This document shows positions 1 through 5,603 of a DNA stretch of 6,107 nucleotides, piece after piece. Each line of letters starts with the position of its first letter. Within the stretch, counting starts at the first letter, position 1. The notes under the pieces were generated by a model. It ran no database searches. It was not told where the DNA came from and saw only the letters and a program-made list of their open reading frames with translations. The translations under genes and the position numbers were made by a program. The DNA is from Planctomycetota bacterium. Lineage in GTDB: Bacteria; Planctomycetota; Brocadiia; SM23-32. The stretch covers positions 1 through 6,107 of the forward strand of contig JAGXLK010000169.1 of NCBI GenBank assembly GCA_018334735.1. Reading direction: 5' to 3'.

Positions 1-143
1 CCCTACCGAAAAGGCGGCGAGTCCACGCCGAAAGAGGGACGAATCGCGGTGGTCTTGCCGTTCTCGAACACCGCCTCTGAGTATGAAATGACTTTAGAAA
101 TTCTGTAGAACGCCCGCGACGCTCTGGCACAACATAGCCCACC

Positions 144-235
144 GGACGGGATATGGGGCCGCCGGTACCAGCACCGCCTTTGAAAACCGAGCTTGCGTCC
201 AGACCGTATTAGAGATTTTGCCCCGTATCCCGTCC
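144..235. repeat. 16-bp inverted repeat with 60-base spacer
   Basis: The left arm at 144-159 (GGACGGGATATGGGGC) is the reverse complement of the right arm at 220-235 (GCCCCGTATCCCGTCC) except at one position, which in plus-strand RNA would be a U-G wobble. The spacer is 60 bases. An RNA copy could form a 16-base-pair GC-rich stem. It lies about 190 to 280 bases beyond the sulfatase stop and no T-tract follows either arm, so it does not look like an intrinsic terminator. It could be a dispersed repeat, a folded RNA, or the ends of a small mobile element remnant. Confidence 0.6.
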
Positions 236-249
236 CCGATATGTTGACA

Positions 250-270
250 CCCGCGACCTCGGATCGCGGG
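250..270. repeat. Perfect 7-bp hairpin
   Basis: CCCGCGA at 250-256 and TCGCGGG at 264-270 are perfect reverse complements around a 7-base loop. The stem is very GC-rich. It lies about 150 bases past the sulfatase stop on the minus strand. No T-run follows on either strand, so it is reported as a hairpin or palindromic site rather than as a terminator. Confidence 0.45.
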
Positions 271-389
271 CGAATGAGATCGAGCGGGTTAGCTCTCCGG
301 GCTTGCCAGTAGTCGGCCGCCGGGGATTCATCCGCTGCGTGGAATGAGCGCTACTTTGAGCCCGAAATATCCGCCCGCATTCTGAACCC

Positions 390-402
390 CAGCCTGCGGC
401 TG
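390..402 (-). terminator. Weak hairpin just past the sulfatase stop
   Basis: CAGCC (390-394) and GGCTG (398-402) form a 5-base-pair stem with a 3-base loop. On the minus strand it begins 19 bases beyond the sulfatase stop codon. Two further U-G pairs could lengthen the stem in minus-strand RNA. The position suits transcript-end or mRNA 3'-end protection, but no T-tract follows, so this is a weak candidate at most. Confidence 0.2.
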
Positions 403-420
403 AAGTCCAGTCCGCTCACC

Positions 421-1725
421 CTACTTTGCATCGAACCACCGGCCACGGTGCGCCTCGGCCAGTCCTTTCAGCCGTTCGACGATGTCTGGATACTCCTCGA
501 CCAGGTTGGTGGTCTCGTATGGGTCGTTCTCCATATCGAACAGCGAAAGTTCAATGAAATCATCCTCGTATTCACCGGGTTGGCCGTCCTGCCCCGCTCT
601 CACCAGCGTACGGTACTTATGCGGGAGATGCAGTTTCCATTTGCCATCGCCCGAGATCACGCCTTCAAAGTTTCGCGCCGTGGAGAAAGGATAATACTCG
701 TGGGGGTTCTCCGCATCAGGTTCGCCAGTGATCAACTCCCATACATCCATGCCGTCAATCTCGTGACCCGGCAGGTCCGCCCCGGTTATCCGCGCGAACG
801 TGGGCAACATATCCACCGTCGAAAAAGTTGTGTCGGTCCTGACGCCGGCCGGGATGTGGCCCGGGTAACTCATCACACACGCGCTTCGCGTCCCTCCATC
901 GAACGATGTCGCTTTCCCCTCCCGAAATGGCGTCGTGCCGGCATGGTTGCCGTAAGAGAGCCACGGCCCGTTGTCGGAGGTGAACATTACGAAGGTATCG
1001 TCGTGGACCCCGGCTTCCTCCAGGGCATCCATGATCTGCCCCAGCGACCAGTCGATTTCCATCATGACGTCGGCGTACAGCCCTTCCCCGGATTTCCCCT
1101 CGAATTTATCGCTGCAGAAAATCGGGACGTGAGGCATGTTGTGCGGGACGTAGAGGAAAAACGGTTCCTCCTTGTGCCGCTCGATGAAATCCACGGCATG
1201 TTCGGTATACCAGGTGGTCAACATTCGCTGCTGCTCGGGACTGACATCATCGATAGCCACTTCGCCGTTGCGCCAGAACTGGAGTTCGTAATCGTCAAAA
1301 TGCCGGCTCTGCGGGTGATGTTTCCACATATCGTTGGAATACATCAACCCCGATGACTCATCGAAACCCCGGGCCGGCGGACGCGTCTCCGGTTCGTCCC
1401 CGATATGCCATTTGCCGAAACAGCCCGTGGAATAGCCATTTTCTTTGAGCATCTCCGCAATAATCGTATGCTCTGGCTCAAGGCCCCGCGACCGTGGTCC
1501 TATCGCACCGTAGACCTTGTGTCGGCCAGGGCAACTCCCGGTCAGTAAACACGCGCGTGAAGCCGAGCATATGGCCTGGGGGACATAAAATTGAGTAAAG
1601 CAAGTCCCCTGTTCCGCCAATCGTTCCACATTTGGGGTGGGATAAGCGGTATCTCCAAACGGACGGAAATCGCCCCATCCGGAATCGTCCAAAAACATAA
1701 CAACAATGTTCGGTTTCTTACCCAC
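421..1725 (-). CDS. Sulfatase (formylglycine-dependent, S1 type), probably cytoplasmic
   Basis: This 434-residue protein is a family S1 sulfatase, which hydrolyses sulfate esters using a cysteine or serine converted to formylglycine. Visible motifs in order are: the metal-binding aspartates in FLDDSGWGD (D13, D14); the modification site CSASRACLLTG (C53, R57); GKWHIG (K105, H107); PHNMPHVP (194-201, with H195 and H199); SDNG (D251, N252); and K271 in the FREGK segment. The C-terminal subdomain ends with the usual LFDMENDPYETTNL stretch. Length is at the short end of normal and both ends look complete. The site is C-x-A-x-R rather than C-x-P-x-R, a form accepted by radical-SAM anaerobic maturases (anSME). 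No signal peptide is seen, which points to the cytoplasm and an imported substrate. The start is a GTG at 1723-1725; an in-frame TGA lies six codons upstream, no ATG intervenes, and no clear Shine-Dalgarno precedes it. The exact substrate cannot be read from the sequence. Confidence 0.95.
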   Translation of the reverse strand: MGKKPNIVVMFLDDSGWGDFRPFGDTAYPTPNVERLAEQGTCFTQFYVPQAICSASRACLLTGSCPGRHKVYGAIGPRSRGLEPEHTIIAEMLKENGYSTGCFGKWHIGDEPETRPPARGFDESSGLMYSNDMWKHHPQSRHFDDYELQFWRNGEVAIDDVSPEQQRMLTTWYTEHAVDFIERHKEEPFFLYVPHNMPHVPIFCSDKFEGKSGEGLYADVMMEIDWSLGQIMDALEEAGVHDDTFVMFTSDNGPWLSYGNHAGTTPFREGKATSFDGGTRSACVMSYPGHIPAGVRTDTTFSTVDMLPTFARITGADLPGHEIDGMDVWELITGEPDAENPHEYYPFSTARNFEGVISGDGKWKLHLPHKYRTLVRAGQDGQPGEYEDDFIELSLFDMENDPYETTNLVEEYPDIVERLKGLAEAHRGRWFDAK

Positions 1726-1790
1726 GATCTGGGCTTTCTGTCATGCTGAAGAGAATTGAATTCGTTCGGCACATTCGAGCAAAGGGTTAA

Positions 1791-1819
1791 GATATAGCAC
1801 TACCACCTGCACAATGCAA
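1791..1819 (-). promoter_or_regulatory. Weak promoter candidate for the sulfatase
   Basis: On the minus strand, TTGCAT (1814-1819) matches the sigma-70 -35 box at three of six positions. It is followed after 17 bases by TATATC (1791-1796), which matches the -10 box at four of six. The -10 element lies about 65 bases upstream of the GTG start, and the optimal spacing is its best point. Promoter consensus in this lineage is not known to me, so this is only a candidate. Confidence 0.25.
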
Positions 1820-1936
1820 ACCGAGATCACATCGGACATGCTCATTCGGCAGTCTGTAGGATTCATTTCCCCGCAGGCAGGGACCACAAAGATTTGGTTG
1901 TCCACATTTCCCATGCAAAATCCGGACTTGAATTGT

Positions 1937-2014
1937 CTTTTTACCTTACCTTTCTACTTTATCTTGTTTTCGGAATAACAAACGGCAGATAAGGTAAAAA
2001 GATAACGTAGAAAG
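1937..2014. repeat. 78-base imperfect palindrome built from 13-base-spaced repeats
   Basis: Two 29-base arms (1937-1965 and 1986-2014) are inverted copies of each other at 23 of 29 positions, separated by 20 bases. Each arm contains two overlapping 16-base copies of the pattern CTTTYTACNTTAYCTT offset by 13 bases: 1937-1952 and 1950-1965 on the plus strand, and the inverse at 1986-2001 and 1999-2014. The centre can extend the stem through TTGTT (1964-1968) and AACAA (1977-1981). In RNA, several mismatches become wobble pairs. It begins 63 bases downstream of the transglutaminase stop and ends about 210 bases upstream of the sulfatase start. It could be a transcript-end hairpin, a multi-site operator, or a small dispersed repeat; the paired direct-plus-inverted layout is more elaborate than a simple terminator. 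Confidence 0.7.
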
Positions 2015-2077
2015 ACGAAGGACTTTCTGGAGCGGACTGGAGTTTAGAACGCGCCCCACTTTCCGGAGATGGGATAT

Positions 2078-2959
2078 TTAAGTCTTCTTCATATTCTCGA
2101 TGCTGGCTTCCACCCATTCTTCAAGGCTCTGATCGAGATCGAGGAACGATGCGATAGGATCGTTCGCCATATGCCCCCTGTAATCGTAGTTATCAAGCGC
2201 CTTGTGAGCCGTAACATAGCGCAGGAACCGGAGCGCCATGAAGCGCGTCGAATCTTCCAACGAATAGTTTGTCAGCTCGTAATCGGGGAAAAGACTGCCG
2301 TATTTCTCGGCGGTCAGTATCATCTTCTCATTGCGTTCCCAGTCTCCAGCCGTTGTGGGACATTCCGACACTAAATCAGGGTTTTGGCGCACGTCCCAGG
2401 CACTGGCAAGTTCCCCATCGGGCATCTCCAGATAACCCCAGGCCAGCATCGGACTGGGATCAAACAGAGCCCACTTGCCGTCCACGTACACTTCACTCAG
2501 CGTATGTCCCCTCTTTTCCTCATTGTTGAGTGCAATCACCAATCGCGATCCCAGTCCCGCCACCTGCGCCAGAATCGTCATCGTCCGCGCCGCATCGTGG
2601 CACATGCTGTAACCCCCGAGGATGATCTCCTCTTCCGAACCCAATCCGCACTTTCCAAGATGCGTGTGATTCAGACGTCGCCAGGTTACGAGCGCTGTGG
2701 CCTTCTCGCGGGCTGTTTCGCAATCCCGGCAGACCTTGTCGACAATCAATTCTAAAAGCGGACGCGTGCTGCGGGGATAGTCCACTTCGACGGGAGTAAA
2801 ATCTCCGTAGAGGTAATCCACGTTCTGCTCGGTCGCCGCGATTGCTTCTTCCAGCTGAATCCTTTCAATCGAGCGATCTGTATAGGATGTGTAGCAGTGC
2901 TTTCGCGGATCCTCGTGCTGAGCCCATTCCGGCACACCTTTTTCAAATTCTTCTGTCAT
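2078..2959 (-). CDS. Transglutaminase-like cysteine enzyme
   Basis: This 293-residue protein carries a transglutaminase-like core (papain-like fold, as in PF01841). The nucleophile is C120 in GGYSMCHDAARTM, the histidine is H152 in RGHTLSEVYVDGKW, and the acid is D167 in ALFDPSP; order and spacing fit the family triad, so it is probably catalytically active. The N-terminal part (residues 1-85) and the region after about 190 are not recognised. No signal peptide or membrane segment is seen, so it is probably cytoplasmic. Bacterial members act as proteases, amidases or acyltransferases more often than as true cross-linkers, and the substrate here is unknown. It follows the lyase gene by 40 bases, suggesting co-transcription. 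The ATG start is supported by AAGGAAG seven bases upstream. A peptide-type function does not fit a sugar pathway easily, so its role in this cluster is open. Confidence 0.85.
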   Translation of the reverse strand: MTEEFEKGVPEWAQHEDPRKHCYTSYTDRSIERIQLEEAIAATEQNVDYLYGDFTPVEVDYPRSTRPLLELIVDKVCRDCETAREKATALVTWRRLNHTHLGKCGLGSEEEIILGGYSMCHDAARTMTILAQVAGLGSRLVIALNNEEKRGHTLSEVYVDGKWALFDPSPMLAWGYLEMPDGELASAWDVRQNPDLVSECPTTAGDWERNEKMILTAEKYGSLFPDYELTNYSLEDSTRFMALRFLRYVTAHKALDNYDYRGHMANDPIASFLDLDQSLEEWVEASIENMKKT

Positions 2960-2966
2960 CGAAATA

Positions 2967-2973
2967 CTTCCTT
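2967..2973 (-). promoter_or_regulatory. Ribosome binding site of the transglutaminase-like gene
   Basis: AAGGAAG on the minus strand lies seven bases before the ATG at 2957-2959. It supports that start and shows the gene has its own strong translation signal within the short gap after the lyase stop. Confidence 0.7.
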
Positions 2974-2999
2974 TGCAGCGCTTGTTAACGTATTAGCCA

Positions 3000-4256
3000 T
3001 CATGACCAGGGCATATTTCGCACCATGTAGGCCTGAGGAGAACCAAAATAATCGGAATTAAAAAACAGTTCACGCCCGTCAGGAGATAGCCGCGGGTGCG
3101 CGTGTTCGTGGTTAACCGCCGTATTGAACACAACACCAGCATTCAGAATATAGTAAAAATCCAGAGGGCTTCTAATGTCGTCCGCTTCGCCGATGTAAAT
3201 TGCCATACCCGCGCGCTCGCCACCCCAAACAGGGAACGTATCAAACGCAAAACGCAATCCACTCCGGTCAAGTCCAAGATGACAGATCCGGGAGTTTTCC
3301 AGGTTTTGCGATAGAAGATGCCGGTCCTCCTCACGCCCCACCCTTCCTTTGTGTTCTGTATCGGGGTCAACGGGAACGGGTGGGCCGGTGAGCAAATGTT
3401 GCCGCGTGCTATCGCCCCATCCGTAACTGTTATCCTGATTCTGATACATGATCGCCGTCACCTCGTAGTGCGGGTATCTCCACTGTTGATGCCCGATGCA
3501 TGATTCCACACCATCGCGTCCAAAAGGCAGCTCCGCCCGGCTTTTGCCGTCATCGCTGATGACATGAAGATCAACCCCTTTATCTCCTTCATGCCAGTAC
3601 CGCGGCACTCTTTTGCCCGTTTCATCCAGAACTTTGTCATGATTGTGCTGGTACAAAAGACTATGCGTCCATGGTTCCTCAGGACCGGGAAAGTATCGCA
3701 AATGCGCGTGCTCAAAAGGCTGACTGGAAAGGACATTGATATCATTCGTCTTTGTATCGAGCACGACAATACCCGTTTCCCCTTCCGCTTTTTTGTCGTA
3801 ATCAAGATAGACAAGACCCGCCAGTCGGGAAGCATCGTGTGAGACCGTTGCCACCGGTATCCGCCTGACGGGATAATCCGTGTCAGGTATCTTCCCCTGC
3901 GCATGAAAAATTTCCTCCACCTCGCCCGTTTCAAGATTGAGACGATGTATTCGAAGTTGCTCTTCGTCCGATTTTCCGCTTTTAAAAACGAGATGTTTCC
4001 CACTGGCAGCCAGCCGAAAACCGCGAATGTCGTCGGCCATATCGGACAAAGGTTCGAGGGAACACGCTTCGTCCAGATGGCAAATCTGCGGGCCCTCCGA
4101 GCTGTTGATTATCATGCTCCTGCCATCCGCAAGAAATGCCTGACAATCTGGATAAACCAGACTGGTTCTCTCATAATCGGTGGTCATTTGATAGACTTCG
4201 ACACCTTCCGGAGATCGATCATCCAGAAATTCCGGGCACGCCTTCATGGGAGACAT
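3000..4256 (-). CDS. Oligogalacturonate lyase-like beta-propeller protein (PL22-like)
   Basis: This 418-residue protein resembles the oligogalacturonate lyase family (PL22), in which a seven-bladed propeller with a metal ion in its centre cleaves unsaturated digalacturonate to 5-keto-4-deoxyuronate in the cytoplasm. Blade-like repeats recur through the chain, for example around 80-116, 135-176 and 388-414 (HPRLSPDGRELFFNSD). Candidate active-site residues by analogy are H256 in the GHQQW segment, H326 in CHLGLDRSG, and H385 and H387 in NHEHAHP, with N382 where the known enzymes have a metal-binding glutamine. These assignments are from memory of the family and need an alignment. Length is slightly above the roughly 390 residues of enterobacterial enzymes. 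No signal peptide is visible. The ATG start is chosen because GAGG lies five bases upstream; a second ATG at codon 4 is less well placed. Substrate could be pectin-derived or another uronide. A TolB/WD40-like propeller without lyase activity is the main alternative. Confidence 0.75.
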   Translation of the reverse strand: MSPMKACPEFLDDRSPEGVEVYQMTTDYERTSLVYPDCQAFLADGRSMIINSSEGPQICHLDEACSLEPLSDMADDIRGFRLAASGKHLVFKSGKSDEEQLRIHRLNLETGEVEEIFHAQGKIPDTDYPVRRIPVATVSHDASRLAGLVYLDYDKKAEGETGIVVLDTKTNDINVLSSQPFEHAHLRYFPGPEEPWTHSLLYQHNHDKVLDETGKRVPRYWHEGDKGVDLHVISDDGKSRAELPFGRDGVESCIGHQQWRYPHYEVTAIMYQNQDNSYGWGDSTRQHLLTGPPVPVDPDTEHKGRVGREEDRHLLSQNLENSRICHLGLDRSGLRFAFDTFPVWGGERAGMAIYIGEADDIRSPLDFYYILNAGVVFNTAVNHEHAHPRLSPDGRELFFNSDYFGSPQAYMVRNMPWS

Positions 4257-4261
4257 GAGGA

Positions 4262-4265
4262 CCTC
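4262..4265 (-). promoter_or_regulatory. Ribosome binding site of the lyase-like gene
   Basis: GAGG on the minus strand lies five bases before the ATG at 4254-4256. It favours that codon over the in-frame ATG three codons later, which would have a 14-base spacing. Confidence 0.55.
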
Positions 4266-4333
4266 AAGAAAAATAAGTCAATGGACAAGGCGAGACAGTT
4301 AACGCGACGCCGTCTTCTTCAATTGGATGGAAG

Positions 4334-4363
4334 ACCCTAACCGCATATTGCCTACTCTGTCAA
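4334..4363 (-). promoter_or_regulatory. Promoter candidate for the lyase and transglutaminase genes
   Basis: On the minus strand a perfect TTGACA (4358-4363) is followed after 18 bases by TAGGGT (4334-4339), which matches the -10 consensus at three of six positions. The -10 element lies about 77 bases upstream of the lyase start. The strong -35 and position before a probable two-gene operon make this the best promoter candidate in the window, although the -10 box is poor. Confidence 0.4.
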
Positions 4364-4553
4364 GGCGTGGAGGTTGAATTTGAGCGGACAGCCAACGATG
4401 TGGGAATGCCTGGAGAATTTTATGTTCTTCTCAGCCGCCGCCTGCCTGGCGTTAAGGTTGCTGTTGACATTTTCCGGCTGAAAGCCCATCCGTCAGAGTT
4501 TAAAAATAAACATTTATCAGTCAGCGCTCCGTTACCCCCAGCACAGAGGCCCC

Positions 4554-5495
4554 TCATGACCCGTGGTAAACGCCAAAACGGTCAAGATTCTCGGGTTGGG
4601 GAATCATCATCTGGCCATAGACATTCCAGAGCGAACCGCTGTAACCGTAGTGATCGATATACATCTCATCGAACGGGACCCATTCCACATGACCGTCGTA
4701 ATGTCCGGAATGCGAACCCAGTATATTTTCCTCGCTGGGAGTCGTAAATAACTGCGAGGAAGGATTATTGGAGGGAGGAATATTCCGGCTACCGTTCCGC
4801 ACATTCACCCCCTTATGCTCATATCCTGGATAATCCACGTACCAGATATATTCCGAAAGCATCACATGCCGGGAGCTCGCTCGACTGATCTGGAGGGGGC
4901 CCATCGGAGGTCTATGAAGTATGGTATTCAGATGAGTAAACGACACCTGCGATTCTGCCGGCCGGCTCCCCAGATAGGCCCCCGAAAAGGTCTCATAGTT
5001 GCCCCGGCAATTATACCAGAGCGATCCTCCGTTCTGATACCCCGGAGTGTATGTCCAGGCCGAATAACAGGCCGCACGCGTATTATCATCATCTCCCCAG
5101 GGAGGCGTCCCGAGGACAGGGTGGGATGTGGAAGCATCGAAGTTGTACGGAATCGAAACGTCCCGCAGGTCCCAATCGACGTTAATGGGATTGTTTCCGC
5201 AGGCACTTCCTCCCGAGCTGGCCGTTTTACGTACCCGAAAAAGATTAGCACCATACTTATCGGGGAAAAAGAAAGTCTGGTTGTAGTAAAATCGCCCCTG
5301 GTGATCGTTGGTGTAGAGTATGAACCCGCTCAGCATTTGCCGCATATGGCCCATCGCCACCGCGCGGCGGGCACTTCCTCGTGCCCGCTCAAGCGCCGGC
5401 ATAAGCATTGCGGCCAGAATGGCTATAATAGCCACGACAACAAGAAGCTCGATCAACGTGAACCCTGATTCTCTGCCCAAGGCTCTTTTTTTCAT
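4554..5495 (-). CDS. Prepilin-like protein with type IV pilin N-terminal methylation domain
   Basis: This 313-residue protein begins with a basic leader ending ESG, followed by FTLIELLVVVAIIAILAAML. That is a class III prepilin signal: cleavage after G11, methylation of F12, and the conserved glutamate at E16. The hydrophobic helix spans about residues 12-35. The rest is a soluble domain rich in Gly, Tyr, Trp and Asn, with a near-C-terminal GHYDGHVEW motif (H265-W272) like the DGHV signature of large PVC prepilin-like families. Role in pseudopilus, adhesion or secretion is unknown. The start is taken as the ATG at 5493-5495 because AAGGTGG sits five bases upstream; a GTG three codons earlier lies inside that ribosome binding site and would give 316 residues. 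It is paralogous to the neighbouring protein at 5604-6107. Any functional tie to the downstream enzymes is by proximity only. Confidence 0.9.
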   Translation of the reverse strand: MKKRALGRESGFTLIELLVVVAIIAILAAMLMPALERARGSARRAVAMGHMRQMLSGFILYTNDHQGRFYYNQTFFFPDKYGANLFRVRKTASSGGSACGNNPINVDWDLRDVSIPYNFDASTSHPVLGTPPWGDDDNTRAACYSAWTYTPGYQNGGSLWYNCRGNYETFSGAYLGSRPAESQVSFTHLNTILHRPPMGPLQISRASSRHVMLSEYIWYVDYPGYEHKGVNVRNGSRNIPPSNNPSSQLFTTPSEENILGSHSGHYDGHVEWVPFDEMYIDHYGYSGSLWNVYGQMMIPQPENLDRFGVYHGS

Positions 5496-5603
5496 CGTCA
5501 CCACCTTACATAGAATTTATCGGCGTTAGAGTGGTCCAACGACAGAACTCATAGCAAAAAATCAACTATAATGTGCACAATGCAGCCCACATAAAGTCTC
5601 GAA
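5496..5603. promoter_or_regulatory. Gap between the prepilin-like paralogues
   Basis: These 108 bases lie between the stop of the upstream paralogue and the start of the downstream one. On the minus strand ATGTG pairs with CACAT (arms at 5588-5592 and 5571-5575), and a run of six T residues (5556-5561) follows nine bases later, which is a poor intrinsic-terminator candidate. TATAGT (minus strand) overlaps the end of that stem and matches a -10 box at five of six positions, but no good -35 lies at the right distance. Whether the two genes are co-transcribed cannot be decided from the sequence. Confidence 0.25.
5501..5507 (-). promoter_or_regulatory. Ribosome binding site deciding the prepilin-like start
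   Basis: AAGGTGG on the minus strand lies five bases before the ATG at 5493-5495. The alternative GTG at 5502-5504 falls inside this element, so initiation there would leave no Shine-Dalgarno sequence in place. Confidence 0.65.

Larger units (their letters stand above)
1..420. other. Gene-poor left edge with inverted repeats
   Basis: No convincing gene is seen in these 420 bases downstream of the sulfatase stop. Three short open frames exist. A plus-strand frame runs from base 1 to a TAG at 106-108 and could be the 3' end of a gene entering from the left. A minus-strand frame of 68 codons spans 6-209 (stop at 3-5), and another of 64 codons spans 97-288 (stop at 94-96); neither has an ATG. 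The last 25 or so codons of the 3-209 frame are rich in G/C at third positions, so a decayed or frameshifted gene end is possible. The segment also carries the inverted repeats at 144-235, 250-270 and 390-402. It is best read as intergenic or repeat DNA, possibly with remnants of coding sequence. Confidence 0.4.
1726..2077. other. 352-base intergenic region before the sulfatase
   Basis: This gap separates the transglutaminase-like gene from the sulfatase. It holds the long palindrome at 1937-2014 and the weak promoter candidate at 1791-1819, each listed separately. A smaller imperfect palindrome at 1881-1903 (GGAC at the left end, GTCC at the right, with interrupted pairing inside) could be an operator-like site, but its stem is weak. 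A tiny minus-strand frame begins with ATG at 1744 and ends with TAA at 1718, overlapping the sulfatase GTG start in another frame. No other gene is seen. Confidence 0.5.
4257..4553. other. 297-base intergenic region before the lyase gene
   Basis: No gene is seen here. On the minus strand it holds the promoter candidate at 4334-4363 and several potential stems upstream of it: TCAGCCG (4431-4437) pairs perfectly with CGGCTGA (4475-4481), GAGAA (4413-4417) with TTCTC (4428-4432), and GTTTA (4498-4502) with TAAAC (4507-4511). Nothing matches a riboswitch class that I recognise. The stem at 4498-4511 lies about 42 bases after the prepilin-like stop but is AT-rich and short, so it is not a convincing terminator. 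Confidence 0.45.

Noticed and set aside
1..108. Possible 3' end of a plus-strand gene entering from the left
   Set aside because: Only 35 codons are visible, there is no recognisable motif, and a minus-strand frame over the same bases is equally open, so direction cannot be decided.
448..1356. A 302-codon plus-strand open frame antisense to the sulfatase
   Set aside because: It mirrors a gene with all sulfatase motifs, has no recognisable domain, and its openness follows from the codon bias of the opposite strand.
1937..2014. Repeated units considered as a CRISPR or tandem array
   Set aside because: The units overlap at 13-base steps and are inverted around a centre, with no spacers of constant length.
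405..2042. Shared 12-mer TCCAGTCCGCTC at about 406-417 (plus) and 2030-2041 (minus)
   Set aside because: A shared 12-mer between strands is expected about once or twice by chance in a window of this size, and the flanks do not match.
3458..4003. A 181-codon minus-strand frame inside the lyase-like gene
   Set aside because: It overlaps the lyase frame completely, and its composition is basic and unlike a folded protein family.
4498..4511. GTTTA-TAAAC stem as a terminator for the prepilin-like gene
   Set aside because: The stem is five AT-rich base pairs and lacks a following T-tract in the right place.
4815..5468. A 217-codon plus-strand open frame antisense to the prepilin-like gene
   Set aside because: It lies entirely within a well-supported minus-strand gene and shows no family features.
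1809..5584. Shared 11-mer TGCACAATGCA in two intergenic regions, near 1809 and 5574
   Set aside because: It is too short to stand out from chance, and the flanking bases differ.
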